From a bacterium (GTDB taxonomy: Bacteria; Pseudomonadota; Gammaproteobacteria; GCA-002705445; GCA-002716945): a DNA stretch of 64,000 nucleotides. The DNA is taken from the NCBI GenBank assembly GCA_029979505.1, contig JAPOHH010000004.1:19850-83849 (forward strand), written 5' to 3'. Below the pieces are notes generated by a model. It was not told where the DNA came from. It did not search any database and was given only the letters and a program-made list of their open reading frames with translations. Both the position numbers and the translations under genes were made by a program. Below are positions 26,868 to 34,479 of the stretch, one piece after another; the stretch's first letter is position 1, and each line of letters starts with the position of its first letter.

Positions 26868-27452
26868 ATGGATATTACTAAACAAATTCTTAGATTAAAT
26901 TATGCTGGATTGCCAATTGGATGGGTTTCCTATCAAACTGCAGTTAGGCTGTATTGTAATAATCAAGTCACTTATGAATGTGGTAATAGTTCACTGCTTA
27001 TAAGAGGAGGCTCCAGTAGGATATCTGGGGCACAAAGTACTATTCTTATAAATTCCATTGTTGCAACAAAGAACTACAATAAAATTTCATATTCTGATTA
27101 TATACCTCCATTAACTAATACTACTCTTTTTAAGAGAGATGCATCAACTTGCTTATATTGTGGAGAATCCTTTTCACTTAAAAGTTTATCTAGAGATCAT
27201 ATTGTACCCTTATCTAAAGGGGGACAAGATAGCTGGATGAATACTGTTACTGCATGTAAAAGATGTAATAATCATAAAGCTAATAAGACTTTGGATCAGT
27301 CTGGAATGGCCTTACTTGCAGTTCCTTTTGTACCCTCAAGAATAGAATATTTAATCCTCAGAGGAAGAACAATTCTGGCAGACCAGATGGAATTTTTATT
27401 GTCACATGTACCTAAATCTAGTTTAATACGCAAAAGGTATACACAAGGGTGA
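26868..27452 (+). CDS. HNH endonuclease family protein
   Basis: The C-terminal half carries a zinc-stabilised HNH nuclease fold: CLYCGES (first CxxC, about residue 100), LSRDHIVPLSKGG (catalytic His), WMNTVTACKRCNNHKANKT (Asn and second CxxC). The N-terminal part (LRLNYAGLPIGWVSYQTAVRLY) is typical of the standalone chromosomal HNH proteins common in Proteobacteria, whose role is unknown to me. It has 194 residues. It is five bases upstream of hemH and probably in its operon. There is no sign of a neighbouring restriction system, intron or phage gene, so I regard it as a resident gene. Confidence 0.85.
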   Translation: MDITKQILRLNYAGLPIGWVSYQTAVRLYCNNQVTYECGNSSLLIRGGSSRISGAQSTILINSIVATKNYNKISYSDYIPPLTNTTLFKRDASTCLYCGESFSLKSLSRDHIVPLSKGGQDSWMNTVTACKRCNNHKANKTLDQSGMALLAVPFVPSRIEYLILRGRTILADQMEFLLSHVPKSSLIRKRYTQG

Positions 27453-27456
27453 ACAG

Positions 27457-28443
27457 ATGTCTAAAATAACTATCTTGGTTAATCTAGGTACGCCAGATCA
27501 GCCATACGAGAAACAGGTTAGAACATATTTGAAAGAGTTCTTGTCTGATAAATTCGTTATTAGACTACCCCGCATTTTTTGGCTAACATTATTAAATCTT
27601 GTAATATTAAGAACAAGACCTAAGAAGAGTGCTGAATTATACAGAAAAGTCTGGACCGAGTGGGGATCACCTCTGCTTTTTCATACATATGCTCAGACAG
27701 GGCAATTAAGAAAACTAAGCGAAAAAATGGAATTAGACTCTCACTTTGATACAGCAATGAGATATGGCAATCCATCTATTAAAAAAGTACTCTACCGAGC
27801 AATTGACAATGGCTATAAAGAAATTACTATACTACCCATGTTTCCTCAATACTCAACTACCACGACTTTATCAATTTTCGAACTTATAAAAACATTAATA
27901 AAAAAAGATAAAAAAAAGTTTTCTGGAATTAAAATAAATGCTGTAAACAGTTTTCATGATCATAAACTATATATAAAAGCATGTGCACAAAAAATTATCT
28001 CTACACAAAAGACCTTAGATAAACCTGATGTTCTTTTATTTTCTTTTCATGGTATTCCAGAATCATATATTGGTGATTATGAACCTTATCAAAAAGAATG
28101 TATAAAAACTGCAAAGCTGATTGCAACAGAATTAAATCTTAATAATAATGAATATGAGATTGCTTTTCAGTCAAGGTTTGGAAAAGCAGAATGGATTAAA
28201 CCCTATTTGTCTTCAAGACTAGAGGAACTTCCAAAAGAGGGCATTAAGAATATACATGTTTTTTGTCCTGGATTTTCATCTGACTGTTTAGAGACAATAG
28301 ATGAAATAGGCAGGGAATCAAAAGAGGATTTTATGGAGCATGGAGGTGAGAACTTTAATTTTATTCCATGTCTCAACAGTGATGAAATATTCATAGAAGC
28401 ATTAATGGATATACATACATCACCCGATGTAATTATTTTATAA
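27457..28443 (+). CDS. hemH: Ferrochelatase
   Basis: HemH inserts ferrous iron into protoporphyrin IX in the last step of haem synthesis. Recognised blocks are ILVNLGTPDQPYEKQVRTYLKEFLSD, AMRYGNPSI, ILPMFPQYSTTTT, LLFSFHGIPESYI (metal-site His) and FCPGFSSDCLETIDEI (catalytic Glu). It has 328 residues. AAGGGTG precedes its start and overlaps the end of the HNH gene. Its last six bases overlap pfp on the opposite strand. Haem supply fits the many cytochrome genes in the window (c4, c5, cox). Confidence 0.97.
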   Translation: MSKITILVNLGTPDQPYEKQVRTYLKEFLSDKFVIRLPRIFWLTLLNLVILRTRPKKSAELYRKVWTEWGSPLLFHTYAQTGQLRKLSEKMELDSHFDTAMRYGNPSIKKVLYRAIDNGYKEITILPMFPQYSTTTTLSIFELIKTLIKKDKKKFSGIKINAVNSFHDHKLYIKACAQKIISTQKTLDKPDVLLFSFHGIPESYIGDYEPYQKECIKTAKLIATELNLNNNEYEIAFQSRFGKAEWIKPYLSSRLEELPKEGIKNIHVFCPGFSSDCLETIDEIGRESKEDFMEHGGENFNFIPCLNSDEIFIEALMDIHTSPDVIIL

Positions 28444-29697
28444 CTTATATGATTTAAGCTTCTTTTTAATGGTATTACACTTTAAGTTTGCATATTTAGG
28501 ATATCCATCATGATAACTAGGATAATCCTCGCCTTGTATTAAATTTGATATGTATTTGTTACAAGTTTTTGTTATTTCTATTCCATTTGCTCTAATATAA
28601 TTAGTAGGTAATTTTTTTTCGATATTTGCTACATTATCGAGTTTTGTAGATCCTATTGACCAATTATATTTACTTTTGCTGGTCGTAGCTTTTATAGTCA
28701 ACATAATGTCACCTATGTTTTTTTTTGCATAAGCTATTGATGACAAACCCAGTTTATATGCTTGATCTACGTCAATTTTTGATGCAATGTGCCTCGCTGC
28801 TCTTTGTAAGTAATCAGCGACTGCCCAATGAACTTTGTAGTCAAGATTAGTATTAATAATAGAGGATAATACTGGTGCAACTCCACCTAATTGTGAATGC
28901 CCTAAACTATCTTTAAGACCACTGTCACTTAAAAATTGACCCTTTCCATTTTTGATACCTTCTGATGCAACTATTACGCAATATCCGTACTTATTGACGG
29001 CTTCTTTCACTTTTTTTAGGAAATATTTTTCATTAAATTTAATTTCAGGAAACAATATTATATGAGGTGGATCTCCTGCTTTGTTCTTAATTACGCCTGC
29101 AGCAGCAGCTAGCCATCCAGCATGCCTGCCCATTACCTCTAAAATAAACACCTTTGTAGATGTTTCAGACATCGATTTAACATCTAATGATGCTTCTAGT
29201 GTCGATGTTGCAATGTATTTAGCAACAGATCCAAATCCTGGACAATTAGCAGTAATTGGTAAATCATTATCAATAGTCTTTGGAAGACCAATGCATGTTA
29301 TTGGATAATTCTTATCTTTAAAAAATTTGCTAATTTTATTTGTTGTATCTTGAGAATCACCTCCTCCATTATAAAAGAAGTACCTTATATTATGTTTTTT
29401 AAAAACATCATAAATTCTTATAAAATTTTTTTCAGATTTTTTAAAATCGTTCAATTTCAGTCTACATGATCCAAATGCACCACCAGGTGTTTGTTTTAAA
29501 AGTTTTAGTTCTGATTGTGATTCTTTAGAAATATCAATCAATTCTTCTTTCAATGCTCCGAGTATTCCATTTTTACCAACATATAATTTCCCAAATACAT
29601 TCTTATTTTTTTGATATGCATCTATTACTCCTGCGGCTGTTGCATTAATTACAGGTGTTACACCACCAGACTGTGCATAAAAAATATTTCCTTTCAT
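28438..29697 (-). CDS. pfp: Phosphofructokinase, pyrophosphate-dependent type
   Basis: This enzyme interconverts fructose 6-phosphate and fructose 1,6-bisphosphate. Motifs include YAQSGGVTPVINATAAGVI at the N-terminus, TPGGAFGSCR, YNGGGDSQDTTNK (the region where PPi enzymes carry Asp in place of the ATP-enzyme Gly), GLPKTIDNDLPIT and EVMGRHAGWLAAAAG. The 419-residue length and these motifs suit the PPi-linked group rather than E. coli PfkA (320 residues). Such enzymes run reversibly and are known in methylotrophs and sulfur-oxidising symbionts. It converges with hemH and lies downstream of the M48 protease gene. Confidence 0.88.
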   Translation of the reverse strand: MKGNIFYAQSGGVTPVINATAAGVIDAYQKNKNVFGKLYVGKNGILGALKEELIDISKESQSELKLLKQTPGGAFGSCRLKLNDFKKSEKNFIRIYDVFKKHNIRYFFYNGGGDSQDTTNKISKFFKDKNYPITCIGLPKTIDNDLPITANCPGFGSVAKYIATSTLEASLDVKSMSETSTKVFILEVMGRHAGWLAAAAGVIKNKAGDPPHIILFPEIKFNEKYFLKKVKEAVNKYGYCVIVASEGIKNGKGQFLSDSGLKDSLGHSQLGGVAPVLSSIINTNLDYKVHWAVADYLQRAARHIASKIDVDQAYKLGLSSIAYAKKNIGDIMLTIKATTSKSKYNWSIGSTKLDNVANIEKKLPTNYIRANGIEITKTCNKYISNLIQGEDYPSYHDGYPKYANLKCNTIKKKLKSYKL

Positions 29698-29699
29698 AA

Positions 29700-31184
29700 T
29701 TACTCCACTATTTTTATTAGATTACCGACTTCAGGCGTTCCACTAGGATAATGACCATTTAGTAGCCTAAGTTTACCCTCAGCATATTTGCCAAGTGGGC
29801 TATTTGCAGCTAATTTCTTATATGACATTCCTTCTCTAAATCTTATTACCTTAATCATTAAACCTTTTGATTTACTTATCTCCTCTTGAGTCATCTTCTG
29901 AAATGTTTCCTCTATAATTTTTGTAATATTATCATCATCTACTTCTTTAAACTTTTTTATAAATATCCATGCTTTTGGTTTTTTATCATTATTATCAACA
30001 TCAAAAAATACGGAATACCTTGAATAAGTTACATCAGCTACAGACGTAGTTTTATATAAATAAGTATAACCAGACATTTTATTTTTATTTAGAGGTTTTT
30101 GCTCAATCAACTTATTAGTAGATAAAAATGAAGTTTTATCAATGTTTTGATCTAAATAATCTTTTGGTGTTAAACCATTATCTATGTCATCTCTAAGAAG
30201 GTTGTTAGTCATCAGAATTATTTCTGACTTATTTTTGGTGATAATTAGCTTATCAGGTAAGTTCTTTAAATCCCATCCATCAGGGATAGTAAATTTTATA
30301 GCGAAAAAAGGATGATAAAAAGTATTGTATCTCATATAACCCTCTTCATCACTCGTACCATAAGGAAGGCCGTCAATCATCTTAAGAAATTCATCCTTAT
30401 TTTTTTTTCCAGCAATAGTATCAGTTTCATTCATTGCTTTAATTCTATTTTCTGTAGAGGGATGTGTTGAAAAAATATTATGATATCCAGCGCTTACAGG
30501 TCTACCTTCTTTTTTTGCAATCTCATTTTCAAGATCATCAGCACTTTTCATGGTTTTTAGAAACTTTGCCATAGCACCTTGGTTATAACCATTTCTACCA
30601 AGATATTCTTTTGCTATTTCATCAGCTTCTGATTCATATTTCCTACTGTAACCCTTATTAGCTAAGTGATTAAGGAGGTTAAATCCACTGTTAGAAATTG
30701 ATCCACCGGGGACATTTGAAGCCGCAAGACTTATTAGTAAGTTCGTAACTTGAGCAGCACTCATACCTCTGACAGCATGCCTAGCAGTAATATGTGCAAT
30801 TTCATGACTAAGTACACCAGCTAGCTCAGCTTCAGAATTAAAATGAGCTAGCAATCCTCTATAAAAATAAACATACCCACCAGGAGTAGCAAACGCATTA
30901 AAAGTTGGATCATCGATTATTGTAAACTTCCAATCCAAGTTTGGTCGATGACTTGATTTTGCTATTTTCTGCCCTAGCTCTTCGTAATACTTGGTAAGTT
31001 CTTTATTATCTAATACCTTAGAATTTTTAAGTATCTCTCTGTGATAGGCTCTTCCCATTTCAATTTCTTGCTGTTCTGTGATAGTCACAAAATCTGGCAT
31101 ACCTGATACAGGATTTTTTGCACATGATGATATAAAACAGAATAGTATAATAAAATATAGTTTTGACTTAAGAATTTTTAACAT
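29700..31184 (-). CDS. M48-family metalloprotease lipoprotein
   Basis: I take the start at the ATG at 31184; the track start adds 22 residues inside rdgB. The new N-terminus MLKILKSKLYFIILFCFISSCAK is a lipoprotein signal with lipobox ISSC. The zinc site is SHEIAHITARH (HExxH near residues 127-131), with a downstream Glu in KYESEADEIAKEYL. The C-terminal half (about residues 260-494) is a second domain of the kind seen in putative Zn-dependent proteases, and SPLGKYAEGKLRLLNG is typical of their end. It probably acts in outer-membrane protein quality control, like BepA/LoiP relatives. It overlaps rdgB by 17 bases. Confidence 0.87.
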   Translation of the reverse strand: MLKILKSKLYFIILFCFISSCAKNPVSGMPDFVTITEQQEIEMGRAYHREILKNSKVLDNKELTKYYEELGQKIAKSSHRPNLDWKFTIIDDPTFNAFATPGGYVYFYRGLLAHFNSEAELAGVLSHEIAHITARHAVRGMSAAQVTNLLISLAASNVPGGSISNSGFNLLNHLANKGYSRKYESEADEIAKEYLGRNGYNQGAMAKFLKTMKSADDLENEIAKKEGRPVSAGYHNIFSTHPSTENRIKAMNETDTIAGKKNKDEFLKMIDGLPYGTSDEEGYMRYNTFYHPFFAIKFTIPDGWDLKNLPDKLIITKNKSEIILMTNNLLRDDIDNGLTPKDYLDQNIDKTSFLSTNKLIEQKPLNKNKMSGYTYLYKTTSVADVTYSRYSVFFDVDNNDKKPKAWIFIKKFKEVDDDNITKIIEETFQKMTQEEISKSKGLMIKVIRFREGMSYKKLAANSPLGKYAEGKLRLLNGHYPSGTPEVGNLIKIVE

Positions 31185-31770
31185 AGTCCGTGAAATAATT
31201 TGAAAATTTAGTAAGAGCTTTCCCTCTGTGACTAATTTTATGTTTATCATCAGGCTCTAATTCTGCTGATGTTACATTTCTATCAGGTAAGAAAAAAATA
31301 GGGTCGTAACCAAAACCATTTTGTCCTACATGTTTGTCATTTATCTTCCCCTTCCATGAATCTTGGGCAATAAATGGGAATGGATCATTTGAAAATCTCA
31401 TAAAAACTATTACACATCTGTAACATGCTCCTCGTTTATCATCTGGAACCCCATTAAGTTCTTGTAGAAGTTTTTCATTATTCATTTCGTTTGTAGCATT
31501 CTCACCAGCATATCTTGCTGACCATACTCCTGGCCGACCATTCAAGTAATCTACTTCTATTCCAGAATCATCCGCTATAGACGGAAGAGATGTAAAACTT
31601 GCTGCACTCCTGGCTTTCAATATTGCATTTTCAACAAATGTTGAACCTGTCTCTTCAACATCCGGAATATCAATATCTTTACAAGTCACTAATTCAACAT
31701 TCATTTTAGATAGGATTTGTTGAAACTCAGTTATTTTACCTTTGTTTTTAGTTGCTAAAAAAATTTTCAT
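31168..31770 (-). CDS. rdgB: XTP/dITP diphosphatase RdgB (non-canonical purine NTPase)
   Basis: RdgB hydrolyses dITP, XTP and related damaged purine nucleotides to protect DNA. The family start MKIFLATKNKGKITEFQQIL places the ATG at 31770; the longer track start adds 27 residues. Motifs PSIADDSGIEVDYLNGRPGVWSARYAG, GFGYDPIFFLP and AELEPDDKHKISHRGKAL cover the nucleotide and metal site. It has 200 residues. It diverges from moaC over 57 bases and overlaps the M48 gene downstream. Confidence 0.96.
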   Translation of the reverse strand: MKIFLATKNKGKITEFQQILSKMNVELVTCKDIDIPDVEETGSTFVENAILKARSAASFTSLPSIADDSGIEVDYLNGRPGVWSARYAGENATNEMNNEKLLQELNGVPDDKRGACYRCVIVFMRFSNDPFPFIAQDSWKGKINDKHVGQNGFGYDPIFFLPDRNVTSAELEPDDKHKISHRGKALTKFSNYFTDYVKNS

Positions 31771-31827
31771 AAAACACCAAGTGAATATATTTGCTATACT
31801 ATTGTAATATAAATATGTTGGTAAACA

Positions 31828-32301
31828 ATGAAGAATAATCACATTAACCATTCAGGTGATCTACATATGATTGACATTAGTTCAAAGGAAGTGACTGAGA
31901 GAATCGCTCAAGCACGAGGGTCTATCATACTTAATGATAAGGCATTTGGGTCTATAATTGCTATGAATAATAAAAAAGGAGATGTTTTAAATACCGCTCG
32001 AATAGCAGGTATCAACTCTGTTAAACAAACAGCTAGTCTTATACCACTTGCACATGTAATTCCAATAAATTCTGTAATAGTAGATTTTGAAATTATTGAA
32101 ACTGAGAATAAAATTAATTGTACCGTATCTGTAAAGTCTGAAGGTAAAACAGGAGTTGAAATTGAGTCACTTGTTGGTGTAGAGATTGCATTGATGACAA
32201 TTTACGACATGTGTAAATATTTAGATAAAGGTATGACTATCACTGACATTAAACTAGTTTCTAAGACCGGAGGAAAGTCAGGTGATTACTTGGCGAAATA
32301 A
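31828..32301 (+). CDS. moaC: Cyclic pyranopterin monophosphate synthase MoaC
   Basis: MoaC converts the MoaA product into cyclic pyranopterin monophosphate, the first committed intermediate of molybdopterin. Recognised blocks are MIDISSKEVTERIAQARG, KQTASLIPLAHVIPI (catalytic Lys/His region), KTGVEIESLVGVEIALMTIYDMCKYLDK and LVSKTGGKSGDY. It has 157 residues, normal length. It stands alone here without moaA, moaD or moaE. The asmA-like gene follows two bases later. Confidence 0.95.
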   Translation: MKNNHINHSGDLHMIDISSKEVTERIAQARGSIILNDKAFGSIIAMNNKKGDVLNTARIAGINSVKQTASLIPLAHVIPINSVIVDFEIIETENKINCTVSVKSEGKTGVEIESLVGVEIALMTIYDMCKYLDKGMTITDIKLVSKTGGKSGDYLAK

Positions 32302-32303
32302 TA

Positions 32304-33101
32304 ATGGTTAAAAAAATTTTGTATTTTTTTGCATCTTTATTTGCAGTTTTTATTATTTATTTAACTTTTATATTTGACATTAATAATTATAAAAGTGATC
32401 TCGAAAATATTATTTCTAATCGTGCAAATATTGAATTCAAGATAGCAGGGGATTTAGAGTTAGACATTGGGATACATACACATGTTAGAGCAAAATCATT
32501 ATCTGTTAGTAAAAATAACGTCTTACTATTTGAATCAGAAACTTTTAATTCTTCAGTTTCATTATCTCAAATACTCCGAGGAAGATTTGATATAAACTCA
32601 TTAGGTTTAACAGAGACGAAACTTTATGGTATTAATATTGATGAGTCAATTATTAAGTCATATAATTTGCTTGCAGGAAAATCATATAATATAAAAAACA
32701 AAACGTATTCTATTATTAATCTAATTGAAGCCAGAGGTTTTTTTGAAGATGGAATATTAGAAATAGAAGATATTTTATTAGAAACAGAGCTCATTCAAGG
32801 AGATGGTTTTGGTAAAATTAATACTCTGAATGAATCTGTTAATGTCTCGACAACTGCTTCTATTAAAAAAGATGATTCATTAAAAAGTAAATATAATGAG
32901 TTTTATCCGAAATATCTTTTAGATACACAGTTGCCCATACTTATTTCAGGTAACTTTATCAATCCGAATATTACCATTAATGTTTCTGATATAATCACAG
33001 AAAAGCTTAAAAAAGAGATTAAGGATAAAGCTATTAATTCTATTAAAGATAAAATAAAAGAGAAAATTAAATCAGAAATTAATATCAAACTTCCTTTCTA
33101 A
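32304..33101 (+). CDS. AsmA-family protein, short form
   Basis: The N-terminus has one inner-membrane helix (ILYFFASLFAVFIIYLTFIF). It is followed by AsmA-like sequence: DINNYKSDLENIISNRANIEFKIAGDLELDIG, then LQ-type beta repeats, and a C-terminal KLKKEIKDKAINSIKDKIKEKIK helix. AsmA proteins are thought to help move phospholipids or fold proteins at the outer membrane. At 265 residues it is far shorter than the roughly 600 of E. coli AsmA, and the middle appears missing. Its place directly before mutY supports the assignment, because asmA-mutY-yggX is a common gammaproteobacterial order. Confidence 0.75.
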   Translation: MVKKILYFFASLFAVFIIYLTFIFDINNYKSDLENIISNRANIEFKIAGDLELDIGIHTHVRAKSLSVSKNNVLLFESETFNSSVSLSQILRGRFDINSLGLTETKLYGINIDESIIKSYNLLAGKSYNIKNKTYSIINLIEARGFFEDGILEIEDILLETELIQGDGFGKINTLNESVNVSTTASIKKDDSLKSKYNEFYPKYLLDTQLPILISGNFINPNITINVSDIITEKLKKEIKDKAINSIKDKIKEKIKSEINIKLPF

Positions 33102-33104
33102 AAA

Positions 33105-34148
33105 ATGTCACACAATATTTCTGAAAACGTCCTGAACTGGTACGATAAATTTGGTAGAAAAGATTTGCCTTGGAAAGTAGATGATCCGTATAAAATTTGG
33201 ATATCTGAAATTATGTTACAACAAACACAGGTACAAACTGTAATTCCATATTATTTAAAATTTATAAAAAAATTTCCAAATGTAAAAGTCTTGTCAAAAT
33301 CTAGCCTCGATGATTTACTATTAATATGGAGTGGTCTCGGTTATTATAATCGAATTAAAAATATACATCTAGCTTCTCAAATTATCTCTAAAGACTATAA
33401 TTCAATATTCCCTAATTCATTTGATGAAATTTTAATGTTACCTGGAATAGGTAAAACTACCGCATCTGCAATATCAACGTTTTCTGGTTTTTCAAGCAGA
33501 GCAATATTAGATGGAAATGTTAAAAGGATATTAATCAGGCTTTTTGACATAAATGGTACATATACTAAATCTCAATTAGATAAAATCTTATGGGAAAAAT
33601 CGGAACACATAACACCACAAAAAAGAACATCTGATTTTATTCAAGGCTTAATGGATATAGGCTCAATTATTTGCAAGCGTACACAACCCAATTGTAAAAT
33701 ATGCCCACTTAAAAGTTGCGGATGCCTTTATAAGCCAAGTTCACAAAAGAAAAAATATATAAAAAAACCAATCATAAAAATAATGTCAATTCTAACTGTT
33801 ATAATTAACGATAATAGTCAAATATATCTAGAAAAGATTACAACAGGTAAACTATGGCTTGGTTTGTTTAGTAGTCCTAACTTTAGTTCAGAAAATTCAA
33901 AAAATAATTGGATGTCAAATAATAATCTATCTCATATAAATGTAAAATATGAATCTTCATTTACTCATCGAGTCACTAATAAAATATATAATTTCAATGT
34001 TGAATTTTATTTTTTGAAAAACAACAAAAATGTTAGTTTATCAACTAAGAATTGGTATAATCTATCTGACATTAATGTTGGCGTACCAAAGTATCTAGAA
34101 AAAGCACTAACTATATATAGGTCTGAATATGAAAAAGATAATGTGTAA
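33105..34148 (+). CDS. mutY: Adenine DNA glycosylase MutY
   Basis: MutY removes adenine mispaired with 8-oxoguanine. It has the glycosylase core [32 protein letters not shown] (catalytic Glu in SEIMLQQT). The helix-hairpin-helix segment is [14 protein letters not shown] and the catalytic Asp region is [13 protein letters not shown]. The iron-sulfur ligands are [18 protein letters not shown]-terminal MutT-like domain (about residues 225-347) recognises 8-oxoG. It has 347 residues, normal length. It overlaps yggX by 20 bases. Confidence 0.97.
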   Translation: MSHNISENVLNWYDKFGRKDLPWKVDDPYKIWISEIMLQQTQVQTVIPYYLKFIKKFPNVKVLSKSSLDDLLLIWSGLGYYNRIKNIHLASQIISKDYNSIFPNSFDEILMLPGIGKTTASAISTFSGFSSRAILDGNVKRILIRLFDINGTYTKSQLDKILWEKSEHITPQKRTSDFIQGLMDIGSIICKRTQPNCKICPLKSCGCLYKPSSQKKKYIKKPIIKIMSILTVIINDNSQIYLEKITTGKLWLGLFSSPNFSSENSKNNWMSNNNLSHINVKYESSFTHRVTNKIYNFNVEFYFLKNNKNVSLSTKNWYNLSDINVGVPKYLEKALTIYRSEYEKDNV

Positions 34149-34395
34149 GAAGCTTAATAAAGAAGCAGAAGCGCTTGATTATCTCCCTTATCCTGGGGAT
34201 TTGGGTAAAAAAATTCAAGAAAGCATATGCAAAGAAGCTTGGGAGCAATGGGTCAGTCATCAAACTATGTTAATTAATGAAATGAGACTTACTCCAGTTG
34301 ACCCTAAAGCAAGAAAATTTTTGGAAGAGGAAATGGAAAAATTCTTTTTCGGAGATGGCTCTCAGGCTCCACAAGGGTTTGTACCAGAAAAATAA
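34129..34395 (+). CDS. yggX: Fe(2+)-trafficking / oxidative damage protection protein YggX
   Basis: YggX is a small protein linked to iron trafficking and protection of iron-sulfur clusters. The whole family pattern is visible: [67 protein letters not shown]. It has 88 residues. The first Met (34129) is favoured, because homologs have a few residues before the conserved Cys. It overlaps mutY, an iron-sulfur enzyme, and ends five bases before tRNA-Phe. Confidence 0.96.
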   Translation: MKKIMCKKLNKEAEALDYLPYPGDLGKKIQESICKEAWEQWVSHQTMLINEMRLTPVDPKARKFLEEEMEKFFFGDGSQAPQGFVPEK

Positions 34396-34400
34396 TATAT

Positions 34401-34473
34401 GGCCAGGTAGCTCAGTCGGTAGAGCAGTGGACTGAAAATCCTCGTGTCGGCAGTTCGATTCTGTCCCTGGCCA
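34401..34473 (+). tRNA. tRNA-Phe (anticodon GAA)
   Basis: The cloverleaf has a perfect acceptor GGCCAGG/CCTGGCC, D stem GCTC/GAGC, anticodon loop CTGAAAA with GAA, a T arm GGCAG-TTCGATT-CTGTC with one G-U pair, and discriminator A. The anticodon stem GTGGA/TCCTC has a T-T mismatch at positions 28-42, where most bacteria have a G-C pair. CCA is not encoded. The gene sits five bases after yggX and six before the next ATG, so it is likely cut out of a polycistronic transcript. Confidence 0.95.
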
Positions 34474-34479
34474 CATAAT

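Noticed and set aside
26868-27452. HNH gene as part of a mobile intron, restriction system or phage remnant
   Set aside because: No reverse transcriptase, methylase, phage genes or repeats flank it; it is coupled to hemH.
34444-34479. GTG-initiated extension of the TPR-oxygenase frame in the ORF track
   Set aside because: The extra 12 codons lie within tRNA-Phe; the ATG at 34480 directly after the tRNA is the natural start.
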